Source of the DNA: Candidatus Nitrosopumilus sp.
GTDB lineage: Archaea > Thermoproteota > Nitrososphaeria > Nitrososphaerales > Nitrosopumilaceae
Length of the DNA stretch: 64,000 nucleotides
Direction: 5' to 3'
Assembly: GCF_029882185.1 (NCBI RefSeq)
Contig: NZ_JAOULD010000002.1
Location: forward strand, 1-64,000
Under the pieces are notes generated by a model, which was not told the DNA's origin, made no database searches, and saw nothing but the letters and a program-made list of their open reading frames with translations. The number at the start of each line of letters is the position of its first letter. Positions within the stretch are counted from its first letter, which is position 1. The position numbers and the translations under genes were made by a program. Positions 15,426 through 24,098 of the stretch are shown piece after piece.

Positions 15426-16448
15426 TTAACTATTAATCCAACCTAATTTCTTGAAATATGCAAACATCATGATTGCAGGAATTGCAGATGCAAAAATAAC
15501 AATAATGAACGTTGTAAATGGTCCCAAGATCAAAACATCGCTTCCAATACCGCCTGGCAAATCAACATTCATGCCATAAAATGTCCCGATTACTGTAGAT
15601 GGAATTGCCAATGTGAAAATTATTGTTAAAACTGCAAGAACTTTGTTTGTTTTTTCAGTGCTTAACACAAAGTCTGTATCTTTGTAAATTTCCATAGTTT
15701 CCCTTGATTCTTCTAATGTTTCAATAACCTTGTCGATGTGATCAATTACATCGTCATAATACAAAGTAATTTCATCATCATCGCTTCCTGAAAATCTTTT
15801 AACATTTTTTGCTATTTCTAATACAAACTTTTTCAACGGATTGGCTATTCTTCTTAATCTGTTGATTTCTCTTCTGAGTAATGCAATACTCCTTGCTACC
15901 GGTTTTGTCTCATCAAAAACTCTATCTTCGATCTCATCAAGATTTGCAATAATCTTTCTTGATGTGTGTAACAGATCATCTACTAACACGTCCAAGATTT
16001 CATGAAGTAGCATTCCTGATGATCTTCCTAACAGCATATCCTTTCTTTGTTGATCCGAATTTGATTTACAAATCTCTACTAACTCTACTAATGGTTTAAG
16101 ATCTCCTTGGTGAACAGTAACCAGAAAGTCTTTTCCCACAAATATTGATAATTGACTATTTTTTGACGTTGCTATTTTTTGTGCCAGTGGTGGAAAATGG
16201 AGAATTACAAAAAAGTGGTCATCATAACTATCTAATTTTGGAAGCTCAAACTTGGTCATACAGTCTTCAATGTTTAATTCATTGAAATCATATTTTTCTG
16301 CTAATTTTTCAACATCATCTCTATCAGGATTTTGTAAATCAATCCACACAAATTTTTCACCTTGAATGGTCTCTATCTTGCTTTCAATAGATGTCTCCGT
16401 TGTTTTTCTGCTGGAACGTAACCTATTTGTGATGAATCCTTTCTTCAT
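15426..16448 (-). CDS. corA: CorA-family magnesium/divalent cation transporter
   Basis: 340 residues with a long soluble N-terminal domain and two C-terminal membrane helices. The pore signature YGMNVDLPG follows the first helix, near residue 292. The long helix with LLRREINRLRRIANPL is the stalk that lines the CorA funnel. It mediates passive Mg2+ (or Co2+/Ni2+) uptake as a pentamer. Monocistronic on the minus strand, start ATG 16448. Confidence 0.95.
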   Translation of the reverse strand: MKKGFITNRLRSSRKTTETSIESKIETIQGEKFVWIDLQNPDRDDVEKLAEKYDFNELNIEDCMTKFELPKLDSYDDHFFVILHFPPLAQKIATSKNSQLSIFVGKDFLVTVHQGDLKPLVELVEICKSNSDQQRKDMLLGRSSGMLLHEILDVLVDDLLHTSRKIIANLDEIEDRVFDETKPVARSIALLRREINRLRRIANPLKKFVLEIAKNVKRFSGSDDDEITLYYDDVIDHIDKVIETLEESRETMEIYKDTDFVLSTEKTNKVLAVLTIIFTLAIPSTVIGTFYGMNVDLPGGIGSDVLILGPFTTFIIVIFASAIPAIMMFAYFKKLGWINS

Positions 16449-16548
16449 GTCGAAAAATACCCTTACACAACAAATTTAAAGCGATCGCTATATCATGCTG
16501 AATCAATTCCGTTATTGGATTGAGGCTAGTATAATCTGATTAAATTAT

Positions 16549-16632
16549 TTATTTTACCCATGGGAGAAAATAGTTAGTACCTACCCATACTAGCCCTATA
16601 GAAATTGCCATTGCAATCCACCATTTTCGCAT
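16549..16632 (-). CDS. Single-helix membrane microprotein (27 aa)
   Basis: The 27-residue frame starts MRKWWIAMAISIGLVWVG and ends FLPWVK: a positively charged start, one membrane helix with several tryptophans, and a lysine end. The pattern is that of a small integral membrane protein. No start signal is strong and no homolog is recalled, so it may be fortuitous. Confidence 0.35.
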   Translation of the reverse strand: MRKWWIAMAISIGLVWVGTNYFLPWVK

Positions 16633-16726
16633 ACATAGATTCTAAACTAGTCAATAATAAATCTACAGCCCAATTTTCAACAAAATCTTAAAGATTATTA
16701 CTGGATAAACAAATTTCTTTTTTTGT

Positions 16727-16799
16727 GGCCTTCGTAGTACAGTGGTTAGTATAGAGGATTGTGGATCCTCGGACAGGAGTTCGATTCCCCTCGAGGGCC
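16727..16799 (+). tRNA. trnH: tRNA-His (GTG)
   Basis: Cloverleaf: acceptor GCCTTCG (16728-16734) pairs with CGAGGGC (16792-16798); T8-A9 follow; the anticodon arm is GAGGA-TTGTGGA-TCCTC with anticodon GTG; T loop TTCGATT. A G at 16727 gives the encoded G-1 opposite discriminator C73 (16799), the identity pair of histidine tRNA. CCA is not encoded. The T stem has one A-C mismatch. Decayed genes follow immediately downstream. Confidence 0.97.
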
Positions 16800-16861
16800 C
16801 CTTACAAATTACTTTTTGTTGCAGTATCAAAAAGAGGTGTAAACGTAATTGAGGTTAAAAA

Positions 16862-17149
16862 TTGGAGTACAATAACCCCTATGGTTTTTCACCTCATGAA
16901 CAAGTAGATAAAGCTGGCCGTGTATTCTGGATTAGATTAAAATCTTCTTGGTTTAGACCAAAAGATCCGCCTATCACTAGTGTGTTGTTATCTCTTCAAG
17001 GAACTATTCCATATAACAAAAAATATGGATATGTTTCCGTGACGAATCTAAATAACATCAATTCATTTTTGCAAAACTAATCAGAAAAGTTTTCTGAAAA
17101 AGAAGTTGAAAGATTAATTGGAAGGATTAAAAGAGATGTAACAAAATAA
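16862..17149 (+). pseudogene. Decayed coding region of unknown function next to tRNA-His
   Basis: A frame opening with TTG at 16862 runs 72 codons to a TAA at 17078-17080, then continues in the same frame for another 22 codons with a sensible helical composition (EKEVERLIGRIKRDVTK) to a TAA at 17147. The first part is rich in aromatic residues (GRVFWIRLKSSWF). It is not recognised. The in-frame stop and the position directly before a second broken gene suggest remnants of a former insertion. Confidence 0.4.
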
Positions 17150-17696
17150 GAACTCTTATTTCTATTCCAATTGAACATATAGATCAAGGTGTAATTTCTT
17201 ATCTATATTTTTCCAACATACTGAATTTAATTGCAAAATTACTGCATGAAAGAAATCCTTGAGAACATTCTGATGAAATTCTGATTGTGTTGTATTATTA
17301 TGCATTAGAAGAATTTGGAAAGGCTCTATATCTAATTCGATTAAAGGATGAATTTAACGAGGATTTTGTTGAAGCATTTCTCTATGATCATAATATCAAA
17401 ATCAAAGAAGATCTGAAGCATAATCCTGATTTGTTACTTAGAAAATTACAGATTAAAAGAGAATGGGAAGATCCTAATGCAGAAATGTTTCGTAGTCGAG
17501 TTACCTATGAATTATCTGATGATGCAATAATTGATGGATTCTTTGAACGTAGCTTATGGTTAGTTGATTATGATATTGAAAACAGCAGTGGAAATCTAAG
17601 TTTGACATTCATGATTCTGATGAAATTTCAAAGAAGATGGAATTACTACACAGTGAAGTGACAAAACTACAAGAACAATATAGAAAATCTCCTTGA
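17149..17696 (+). pseudogene. Broken AbiV-like (abortive infection/HEPN-related) gene
   Basis: Reading from 17149, one frame gives a helical sequence (SYLYFSNILNLIAKLLHERNP), an in-frame TGA, then VLYYYALEEFGKALYLIRL and more helices, to about 17610. There the frame shifts: another frame continues with HDSDEISKKMELLHSEVTKL and ends at TGA 17694. The YALEEFGKALYL segment resembles AbiV-family abortive-infection proteins, which use an A-x-E-E-x-x-K-A helix. At least two lesions make it inactive. AbiV identity is moderately supported; the broken state is clear. Confidence 0.5.
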
Positions 17697-17781
17697 CTAT
17701 CACTAAAGTGGTTCAAATCAGAACGATTTGAACTTCGAAGAGTATTGAACTAAAATCACAAGTCCCTTTGATGGACCAATA

Positions 17782-17862
17782 ATGGCTCAACCTATCGATG
17801 CAAAACAAAAAATCATAAAGATTATTTGGATTAATACTCTTGTGTTGATCCTTGAATCCTAA
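17782..17862 (+). CDS. Possible 26-aa leader ORF overlapping the histidine kinase
   Basis: An ATG frame at 17782 encodes a short peptide with a hydrophobic end (KIIKIIWINTLVLILES). It stops at 17862, overlapping the kinase TTG start (17852) by 11 bp. Such overlap could couple translation. It may also be the remains of the kinase's own upstream region. Weak evidence only. Confidence 0.25.
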   Translation: MAQPIDAKQKIIKIIWINTLVLILES

Positions 17863-19090
17863 AACCAAAATTTCTCTTATTGTAATATCTCAAATCTCGT
17901 TAATTATTGGTAGTTTTCTTACTGTTGCAATTCTGGAATCTCAGATTAGCTTGGTTGGAAACTCTGTTAATATTGCTGGCAAAAATAGGTTATTGACTAG
18001 CCAATTTTTAAATGAATTAAAAGATTTTACATATGTTAAAAATTCCAATGCAATGCCTGAAGTAAAACTAAACGAGCTTGAAGAAAATATTCTTCTGCTA
18101 AAAAATGGTGGATTTGACAATGATTTGAAAATTCAAAAACTAGATGAAAAATTCATGAACGAATGGAATGTTGTTTATCAACACTATGGTATATTGAAAT
18201 CAAATTATGAAAAATTTACAGAAAATTATGATGGCATTGTATCTACAAGTGATATGTCTGAAATTGAAAACCATGCTTCTTTTCTAATATATTCTTCAAA
18301 TGTTTTAGTAGAAAAGATTGGAATTGGCATTAATCAAACTAGTCAAAATATGATACTTTTACAAATAATTCTTTTAGAATCTAATGTTGGTGTTCACATT
18401 GTATTATTATTAATAATCTTTAGAATCTTCAAAACAATGTTTGAACAAAATTTAAGACTTGAAAAATTAGCTATAATTGGTGAACTTTCTTCACGATTAG
18501 CTCATGACATGAGAAACCCTTTGTCCAACATCACTATGAGCACACAATTACTAAAATCAAAGACTAGTGATGAAGATACTGTTAAAAAATTACACATTAT
18601 TGAAAAAGGAATTGCAAGACTCTCTCATCAAATTAATGATGTAATGGATTTTGTAAGAACTAAAGAACCTGAATTGAAATTATGGGATCTAAATTCTATT
18701 CTTAATGATTGTTTTAATCGGTTTAAATTCCCTGACTCTGTCAAAGTGATCTTACCTGAGAAATCTACGTTAATCAGGTGTGATAAATCCCAGTTTGAAA
18801 TACTTTTTATTAATTTGATTTCGAACGCTTTAGACGCAATCCAAAATAAAGGCTCAATTGAAATCAGTGTAAAGGTTAATCCTAATGAAACAATAATTCA
18901 AGTTATGGATACTGGTACTGGCATTCCTGAAAAAAAAATAAAAACTATTTTTGAGCCGTTGATAACCTTCAAGGAAAATGGTACGGGATTAGGCTTGGCT
19001 AGTTGTAAAAATATTGTTGAAAATCATAGAGGTACTATAACTGCAAAAAATAATCCTACAACATTTATCATAACTCTCCCAAATCACTAA
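17852..19090 (+). CDS. Membrane sensor histidine kinase
   Basis: 412 residues. TM1 is at about 8-28 and TM2 at about 168-190, bracketing an extracellular helical domain that begins with SVNIAGKNRLLTSQF, a type-IV-pili/PilJ-like sensor motif. The HisKA helix has the phosphorylated histidine at residue 218 (RLAHDMRNPLSNI). The ATPase domain has NLISNALDAIQNKG (N box), MDTGTGIPE, FEPL and GTGLGLASCKNIV. No response regulator is adjacent. The start is TTG, just after the microORF at 17782. Confidence 0.93.
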   Translation: MNPKTKISLIVISQISLIIGSFLTVAILESQISLVGNSVNIAGKNRLLTSQFLNELKDFTYVKNSNAMPEVKLNELEENILLLKNGGFDNDLKIQKLDEKFMNEWNVVYQHYGILKSNYEKFTENYDGIVSTSDMSEIENHASFLIYSSNVLVEKIGIGINQTSQNMILLQIILLESNVGVHIVLLLIIFRIFKTMFEQNLRLEKLAIIGELSSRLAHDMRNPLSNITMSTQLLKSKTSDEDTVKKLHIIEKGIARLSHQINDVMDFVRTKEPELKLWDLNSILNDCFNRFKFPDSVKVILPEKSTLIRCDKSQFEILFINLISNALDAIQNKGSIEISVKVNPNETIIQVMDTGTGIPEKKIKTIFEPLITFKENGTGLGLASCKNIVENHRGTITAKNNPTTFIITLPNH

Positions 19091-19347
19091 TAGAAATGCT
19101 AAACCCTTCAAATCCTCTTGAACCTAATTTTATTCTCTAAAATTAGTCCTGATCTAATTCAATAAGGATCTTTTGAGTACTATTTTAGTGGACAAAAAGA
19201 TGGGTAACTAGCTGATCTTTCTGAATCTTAATTTGACTCCCAAAATGGCAGTGATGTCCATAAATTTGAATCTGAAAAATCATTAACTCTGATCGAATGA
19301 AAATTTAACCAAAAATTTTAATTCATTTTTGTTCTATCTCTAATTCC
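19091..19347. other. Non-coding or decayed spacer
   Basis: Together with the next microORF this forms a 520-bp gap between the kinase and the DUF389 gene. In one plus-strand frame, 19172-19300 reads as a hydrophilic peptide-like stretch interrupted by two TAA codons (FEYYFSGQKDG, LADLSES, FDSQNGSDVHKFESEK), which could be a dead small gene. No RNA, repeat or promoter was recognised. Confidence 0.3.
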
Positions 19348-19440
19348 ATGTTAGGATTATGTGGGAAATACTATTCCTCTGGTCTTTCTCTAGTGTTAGA
19401 TGAAACTACAGAGGCAATATGTGGTAAATGTAAAAACTAG
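19348..19440 (+). CDS. Possible zinc-knuckle microprotein (30 aa)
   Basis: ATG 19348 opens a 30-residue frame (MLGLCGKYYSSGLSLVLDE, then ICGKCKN). C-G-K at the start and C-G-K-C at the end form two metal-ligand knuckles resembling a minimal zinc ribbon. There are only three cysteines, so a fourth ligand is missing or lies elsewhere. It stands in a 520-bp gap with no other gene. Confidence 0.4.
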   Translation: MLGLCGKYYSSGLSLVLDETTEAICGKCKN

Positions 19441-19610
19441 AACTAATTTGATAAGTCACCTCAAGGGCCCTTGCAAACCCCCTTGTCCCTTTTGATAGAC
19501 CCACGTATTCTCCAAAAATGATTCAAGCCTCTATTGGCATTCATTTACTAAATCCAGTTAGGCGGAATCATTAATACCAATAAAATAATACCTCTACAGG
19601 TAAGATAAGT

Positions 19611-20612
19611 TTGAGAAAAATTGAAATTATTTGCTATGATCAACAAAGTCAAAGTGTAGAATTTACTTTTAAAAAATTCAAGATTCCATTTCACGTTGAA
19701 TTAACCATGGCAGAAAATGAAAGGCTTTTGCGTTATACTGGAATATGTCCTGATCTCTTGGCCGATTCACTAACAAACGAATTAAACAAAATTATTGATA
19801 CTCGAAGAAAAGAGTTGTATGTTACTAGTTTATCTATTGAGGCCACACTATCTGATTATCTTTCAAACTATGCAAAAGAACTTGAAACGAAGCAGCTCAA
19901 AGTGAAAAAGAAAAAATTAATTGAAGAATACGAATCTCTGATAGAACCTAATGTAAAATTCAACAAGAACCTTCTTTTTATGATAGTTATTGCTGCAGGA
20001 GTTGCAGTAGCTGGACTTTTTGCAAACAATGCTTCATTGGTTATTGGTGCAATGTTGATATCCCCATTACTTGGACCGATTTCTGCTTTTTCATTTAACA
20101 CTGCGGTAGGCAAAACTGACAAAATGCTCAAAGCACTAGTTTCAGGATCAATTTTACTTGTTTCAGTTATTGCAACTGGTGCTATTTTAACAGGAATTAC
20201 AGTCCAATTCGTAGATTTGCCATTGACTGATGAAATATTATCTAGAACAATTGTTTCTCCTGTGTTTTTAGCGGTAGCTATAGCACTTGGATTGGCAGGA
20301 GGTATTGCAATGTCTACAAATATTCCTGGAATTTTAGTAGGTGTGGCGATAGCAGCAGCTTTGGTTCCTCCTGCTGCAGTTGCAGGAATCGGGATTGCAT
20401 TATGGGATTTTGAAATATTTTCTAGTGCATTGACTCTAACTGCTGCAAACATCATAGGGCTAGTTTTGGGAATGATGGTTGTTTTCTTTATAGGCGGTGT
20501 TACTCCTAGAAAGTTTTACGAAAAAGAAAAAGCTCAACAACACATGGTAATCACAATAAGCATTTTCATTGGATTAAGCATATTTTTAGGATTTTTGTCA
20601 TTAAAACCATAA
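19611..20612 (+). CDS. DUF389 family integral membrane protein
   Basis: 333 residues. The N-terminal soluble ACT-like part (about 1-110) is followed by a charged linker (KKKKLIEEYESLIEP) and a membrane domain with the DUF389 signature: NNASLVIGAMLISPLLGPISAFSFN, then ALGLAGGIAMST and VAIAAALVPPAAVAGIG. The family is widespread in archaea and cyanobacteria and its function is unknown. Start TTG 19611, with no ATG nearby. Monocistronic. Confidence 0.9.
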   Translation: MRKIEIICYDQQSQSVEFTFKKFKIPFHVELTMAENERLLRYTGICPDLLADSLTNELNKIIDTRRKELYVTSLSIEATLSDYLSNYAKELETKQLKVKKKKLIEEYESLIEPNVKFNKNLLFMIVIAAGVAVAGLFANNASLVIGAMLISPLLGPISAFSFNTAVGKTDKMLKALVSGSILLVSVIATGAILTGITVQFVDLPLTDEILSRTIVSPVFLAVAIALGLAGGIAMSTNIPGILVGVAIAAALVPPAAVAGIGIALWDFEIFSSALTLTAANIIGLVLGMMVVFFIGGVTPRKFYEKEKAQQHMVITISIFIGLSIFLGFLSLKP

Positions 20613-20712
20613 CCAAAATAAAATCCATCATGATTAGAAATTTCTAGTATTCACTAATCCTTTTTCACAACTAATTCATCAAATCTTTTTATCTACAAAA
20701 TACATTTACAAT

Positions 20713-20826
20713 ATGGTTAGAGTTGATGAATGTTTTCAATGTGGTGCAAAAGAAAAAGATATCAAACTGATCTTTAAATCTAATCAACCAGTATTATGTG
20801 AAAATTGCTACAAAAAACTAAGTTAG
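20713..20826 (+). CDS. Zinc-ribbon microprotein (37 aa)
   Basis: 37 residues from ATG 20713 with two C-x2-C knuckles (ECFQCGAKEK at residues 7 and 10; VLCENCYKK at 29 and 32), a complete four-cysteine zinc ribbon. A TATA-like TTTTTATC stands about 26 nt before the ATG, consistent with a leaderless transcript. Proteins of this size are often missed. Function unknown; it may be an RNA polymerase- or translation-associated ribbon. Confidence 0.65.
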   Translation: MVRVDECFQCGAKEKDIKLIFKSNQPVLCENCYKKLS

Positions 20827-20881
20827 ATCTATTCATAACTATTTTAATTAATTGCCTAACTACCTATGTAAAGAAAAATAA

Positions 20882-22069
20882 TTAAAAGTAATCTGCCCAC
20901 CCTCTTTGCATCATTATGGTAGCAGTAGATTCACTTAGACAAACTGCCTTTCCATTTGATGTCTTAATTAGTAATTCCAATTCTTCATTACAGATTACAT
21001 CGCTTGCATTGATTCCTGTTCTCATCTGTTTTAGAGGAGGCTGTATCTCTTGTTGTATTATTCCGTATTCAAATTTTAAAAATAAACTTTTTGCACTCTC
21101 ACCAGTAATTTTCACTTGGTATTCGCCAAATTCCCGTAATACTTCAGTTGTAGTGACAGTTTCAGAAAATTTTGGAGAATCTACCAATGGAACAACTTTA
21201 TGATAAATAGTCACTCCTTCTGGAGAAATTATATCCAGTGTAATCTCGTATAACTGAACAGGATTTTGTATTATTCCTGAAATTATAATTTCATCCTCCT
21301 TTTCATAGAATTTTTTATCCAAAATTCCATTTACTTGATTGACTAGAATGTGTTCTTTTGGATCAGCCTTTCCAATAACCTCGGTCCCTACAATTTTTAC
21401 TTGTTGAACATGGTCTCCTAAGGTCATGCTAAGAACTGTTTTATCCTCACTTTTTGTCGTTTCATAATTCATTGTTTGTTTGTCGTTAATCCAAACAGCT
21501 TGAGGATTTTTGATTAATGTCTCAGGTAAATATGCTACAAATTTGTCATTGTTAATTTTTCCTACAAAATTAAAGGTGAGGCTTTTTCTAACAGTATCGA
21601 CATCAATACTGACCAAATTTCTCTCCGCCTTGTATGCAACATCAACAGGATATTTTGAAACATTAGAACCCACATTATGAAATACTTCAAATCCTGCATC
21701 GAGTTCAATAACATTGATTATTCCAATCATCCAAGGATGTATTTTGCAAAAATATTTTATTTCACCAAGATTTTTTTCATCAAACATTACAGCATATCTG
21801 CTTCCAGGACCCATGTATCCACTATCAAAAATTCCTGTAAGACCTAAATCTAAACTTCCAGAAGTAACAGTATGATTATCAGTATCTACATTTCCCCATT
21901 CAACTTTGTCTCCAGGCCTTATTGAAATTTCAGTAGGCAAATAATGTGCAGGGGCATTAGGATCAGATGAACCTGCAGGAATCTGAATTTTCCATGTTTC
22001 GCCATAAATTGGGACAATTGTAATTGTAAAAAAGACTAGAATGGAAAGAAATAGTATTTTTGAATTCAT
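20882..22069 (-). CDS. Secreted blue-copper (cupredoxin) domain protein
   Basis: 395 residues. A signal peptide (FLSILVFFTITIVPIYG) is followed by a plastocyanin-like domain at about 25-120 with all four type-1 copper ligands: His in DNHTVTSG, and Cys, His and Met in FCKIHPWMIG. Two further beta-rich regions follow, ending in a conserved-looking segment with two cysteines (SDVICNEELELLIK; KAVCLSESTATI). Ammonia-oxidising archaea use such copper proteins as periplasm-side electron carriers. No membrane anchor is visible at the C-terminus. Monocistronic. Confidence 0.88.
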   Translation of the reverse strand: MNSKILFLSILVFFTITIVPIYGETWKIQIPAGSSDPNAPAHYLPTEISIRPGDKVEWGNVDTDNHTVTSGSLDLGLTGIFDSGYMGPGSRYAVMFDEKNLGEIKYFCKIHPWMIGIINVIELDAGFEVFHNVGSNVSKYPVDVAYKAERNLVSIDVDTVRKSLTFNFVGKINNDKFVAYLPETLIKNPQAVWINDKQTMNYETTKSEDKTVLSMTLGDHVQQVKIVGTEVIGKADPKEHILVNQVNGILDKKFYEKEDEIIISGIIQNPVQLYEITLDIISPEGVTIYHKVVPLVDSPKFSETVTTTEVLREFGEYQVKITGESAKSLFLKFEYGIIQQEIQPPLKQMRTGINASDVICNEELELLIKTSNGKAVCLSESTATIMMQRGWADYF

Positions 22070-22156
22070 TTGTTAGAATTATTATTTTTAGTATATTAGA
22101 CAGAATGATGATTTCCAAAAATGAGAAGATTAAACTTCTGAGAGAATTTTCTTTTT

Positions 22157-22291
22157 TTATTTGATTCCATCTGCCAAACCTACAGTGAATGCCAAAAAAG
22201 CATATCCTCTACCGCCTTCTTCAAATAGTGCTTTGATCTTCTTTATTGGATCATTGAAAAGAAATTCTCCGAATTTTCCAATGATGTCCAT
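22157..22291 (-). CDS. Small hypothetical protein (44 aa)
   Basis: 44 residues from ATG 22291, preceded on the minus strand by an A/G-rich stretch. The N-terminal half is an amphipathic helix (FGEFLFNDPIKKIKALFEEG) and the C-terminal half is glycine-containing and hydrophobic (GYAFLAFTVGLADGIK). Composition and codon use look genuine and the sequence could bind a membrane surface. No family is recognised. Confidence 0.5.
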   Translation of the reverse strand: MDIIGKFGEFLFNDPIKKIKALFEEGGRGYAFLAFTVGLADGIK

Positions 22292-22588
22292 TTCTTCTTT
22301 TACAGGTTTCTATCTCCTGACCGAAAATTGAATTGATTGGAAAATATGATAAAATGATGATCATTACAATGGCAAATCTCACTGATGACATGAAAACATA
22401 CAAAATGTTCTAGAATAAAAATTTCCCAAACTTTGATTTGCTCCAATTAGCATATGTGCCTATTTTCATCTCAAAATGATTCTAGACTAAGTCAAATAAA
22501 TAATTAAATCCAATTCAATTTGACTCCGTGAAATTCATTTTTGATAATTAACAAGTATGTAAATATGTAAAATTATACAAATATTACC

Positions 22589-23992
22589 ATGAGTGGAAAT
22601 GATAATCATTCTCTAGATTCTGATGAATTGTGTTCTTTACTTGAAAAAAAAGAACCGATGTTATTGTTTGATCTTAGATTGTTAGAATCCTACAAATCTG
22701 GACATATTGATGGCTCAGTTCATGCTGTCTGTGATGCTAAAGCAAAAGAAACCATAATGCCTCGAATTCCACAGAATGTCAAAACTGTTCTTGTGGATGA
22801 TGATGGTACAATGGCATCAGAAATTTCTACAATGATGCGCTCTTTTGGATTAGATGCACATTATCTAAAGGGAGGAATGAAAGAATGGAATAAAGAAACT
22901 GTTCAGGGTAGTCCTTCTACTACCATTCATCCTGATGATTTATGGGAAAAAATATCTGATGACAATCTGTTCCTACTTGATGTTAGAAACAAGGATGAAT
23001 TTTCTGATTTTCAAATTCCAGGCAGTGTAAATATTTCACTTCCAGATGTGTTTTCTTCTGAAAACCTCTCAAAGATTCCAAAAGACAAGGAAATAATCAC
23101 TATCTGTCCTCATGGAAACAGAGCAATGGTTGCAACATTTGCTCTTGCAAGAAATGGCATCCAATCACATGTTCTTGAAGGAGGACTTGCTGGATGGAGC
23201 CAAGTGTTAAACGTCGTGAAAGTATCTGATAATCCAACTATTATTCAGATTGAAAAGGTCGGTAAAGGTTGTCTTTCCCATATGGTGATCTCAGAAGGAC
23301 AGGCAATTGTAATTGATCCTCTTTTTCCTGCAAAAAAATATGAAGATATTGCCAAAAAAGAAGATGCAAAGATTGTCAAAATCTTAGATACACATCAACA
23401 TGCAGATCATATATCATCTGCACAAAAGCTTGCAGAATTGTCAGGCGGTTCAATGTATGAAAGTGGACATGAAGAATGGGAGAGATCTGCAAATCTACTA
23501 AAAGACGGAGATGAAATATCCTTTGGCAAATCAAAACTTCAAGTAATTCATACTCCTGGACATACTCCTGGTAGCTTGTGTTATTTGATTGATCAAAAGT
23601 ATGTGTTTACAGGAGATATTTTATTCATTGAAAGTATTGGAAGACCAGACCTTCGCGATAAAGCAGAAGAGTTTGCACGTCACCTGTATGATTCCTTACA
23701 TAATAAATTGCTAAAACTTCATTCAGAAACCCTAGTTTTTCCTACTCATCATGGAATGACAGTAGTTCCTGAAAACAATGCATATTTTACAACTATTGAA
23801 AAGGCAAAACAACATGACATACTAAAATTATCAAAAGAAGAATTTGTAAAACGTGTAGTCCATATTACTGTTCCAAGACCGATGAATTATCAGAAAATTA
23901 TTCAGATAAACAAAGGCACCATTCCTTTAATTCCTATTGATATTCCTGATTTGGAGATTGGTCCAAACAGATGTAGTATTGCTGGAACTTAG
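22589..23992 (+). CDS. Double rhodanese plus metallo-beta-lactamase-fold hydrolase
   Basis: 467 residues. Two rhodanese domains (about 10-105 and 115-215) precede an MBL domain with the zinc motif THQHADH near residue 270 and HTPGHTPGSLCY, as in persulfide dioxygenase-like and glyoxalase II-like enzymes. Only the second rhodanese has the catalytic cysteine (TICPHGNRA); the first has a D-D-D-G loop instead. The likely role is sulfane-sulfur or persulfide metabolism in the cytosol. The C-terminus (ITVPRPMNYQKI) is typical of this MBL subfamily. Monocistronic. Confidence 0.9.
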   Translation: MSGNDNHSLDSDELCSLLEKKEPMLLFDLRLLESYKSGHIDGSVHAVCDAKAKETIMPRIPQNVKTVLVDDDGTMASEISTMMRSFGLDAHYLKGGMKEWNKETVQGSPSTTIHPDDLWEKISDDNLFLLDVRNKDEFSDFQIPGSVNISLPDVFSSENLSKIPKDKEIITICPHGNRAMVATFALARNGIQSHVLEGGLAGWSQVLNVVKVSDNPTIIQIEKVGKGCLSHMVISEGQAIVIDPLFPAKKYEDIAKKEDAKIVKILDTHQHADHISSAQKLAELSGGSMYESGHEEWERSANLLKDGDEISFGKSKLQVIHTPGHTPGSLCYLIDQKYVFTGDILFIESIGRPDLRDKAEEFARHLYDSLHNKLLKLHSETLVFPTHHGMTVVPENNAYFTTIEKAKQHDILKLSKEEFVKRVVHITVPRPMNYQKIIQINKGTIPLIPIDIPDLEIGPNRCSIAGT

Positions 23993-24098
23993 AATCTAAT
24001 TTTATCACTAGATAAAACTCGATAAACAATATTAGCCACAAACATGCCTAAAATGAGATGAACTTTAACTTGACAAGCAAATCAAAGATTTTATAATT

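Noticed and set aside
19245-19295. GTGATGT and two CTGA motifs resembling a second C/D sRNA
   Set aside because: No C' box and poor box C; the same bases fit a decayed coding frame equally well.
16727-19610. Intact integrated element at tRNA-His
   Set aside because: No integrase and no repeat of the tRNA 3' end was found; only decayed frames are present.
22340-22420. TGATGA and CTGATGA motifs resembling a C/D sRNA
   Set aside because: There is no downstream D box at a suitable distance and the D' and C' boxes overlap.
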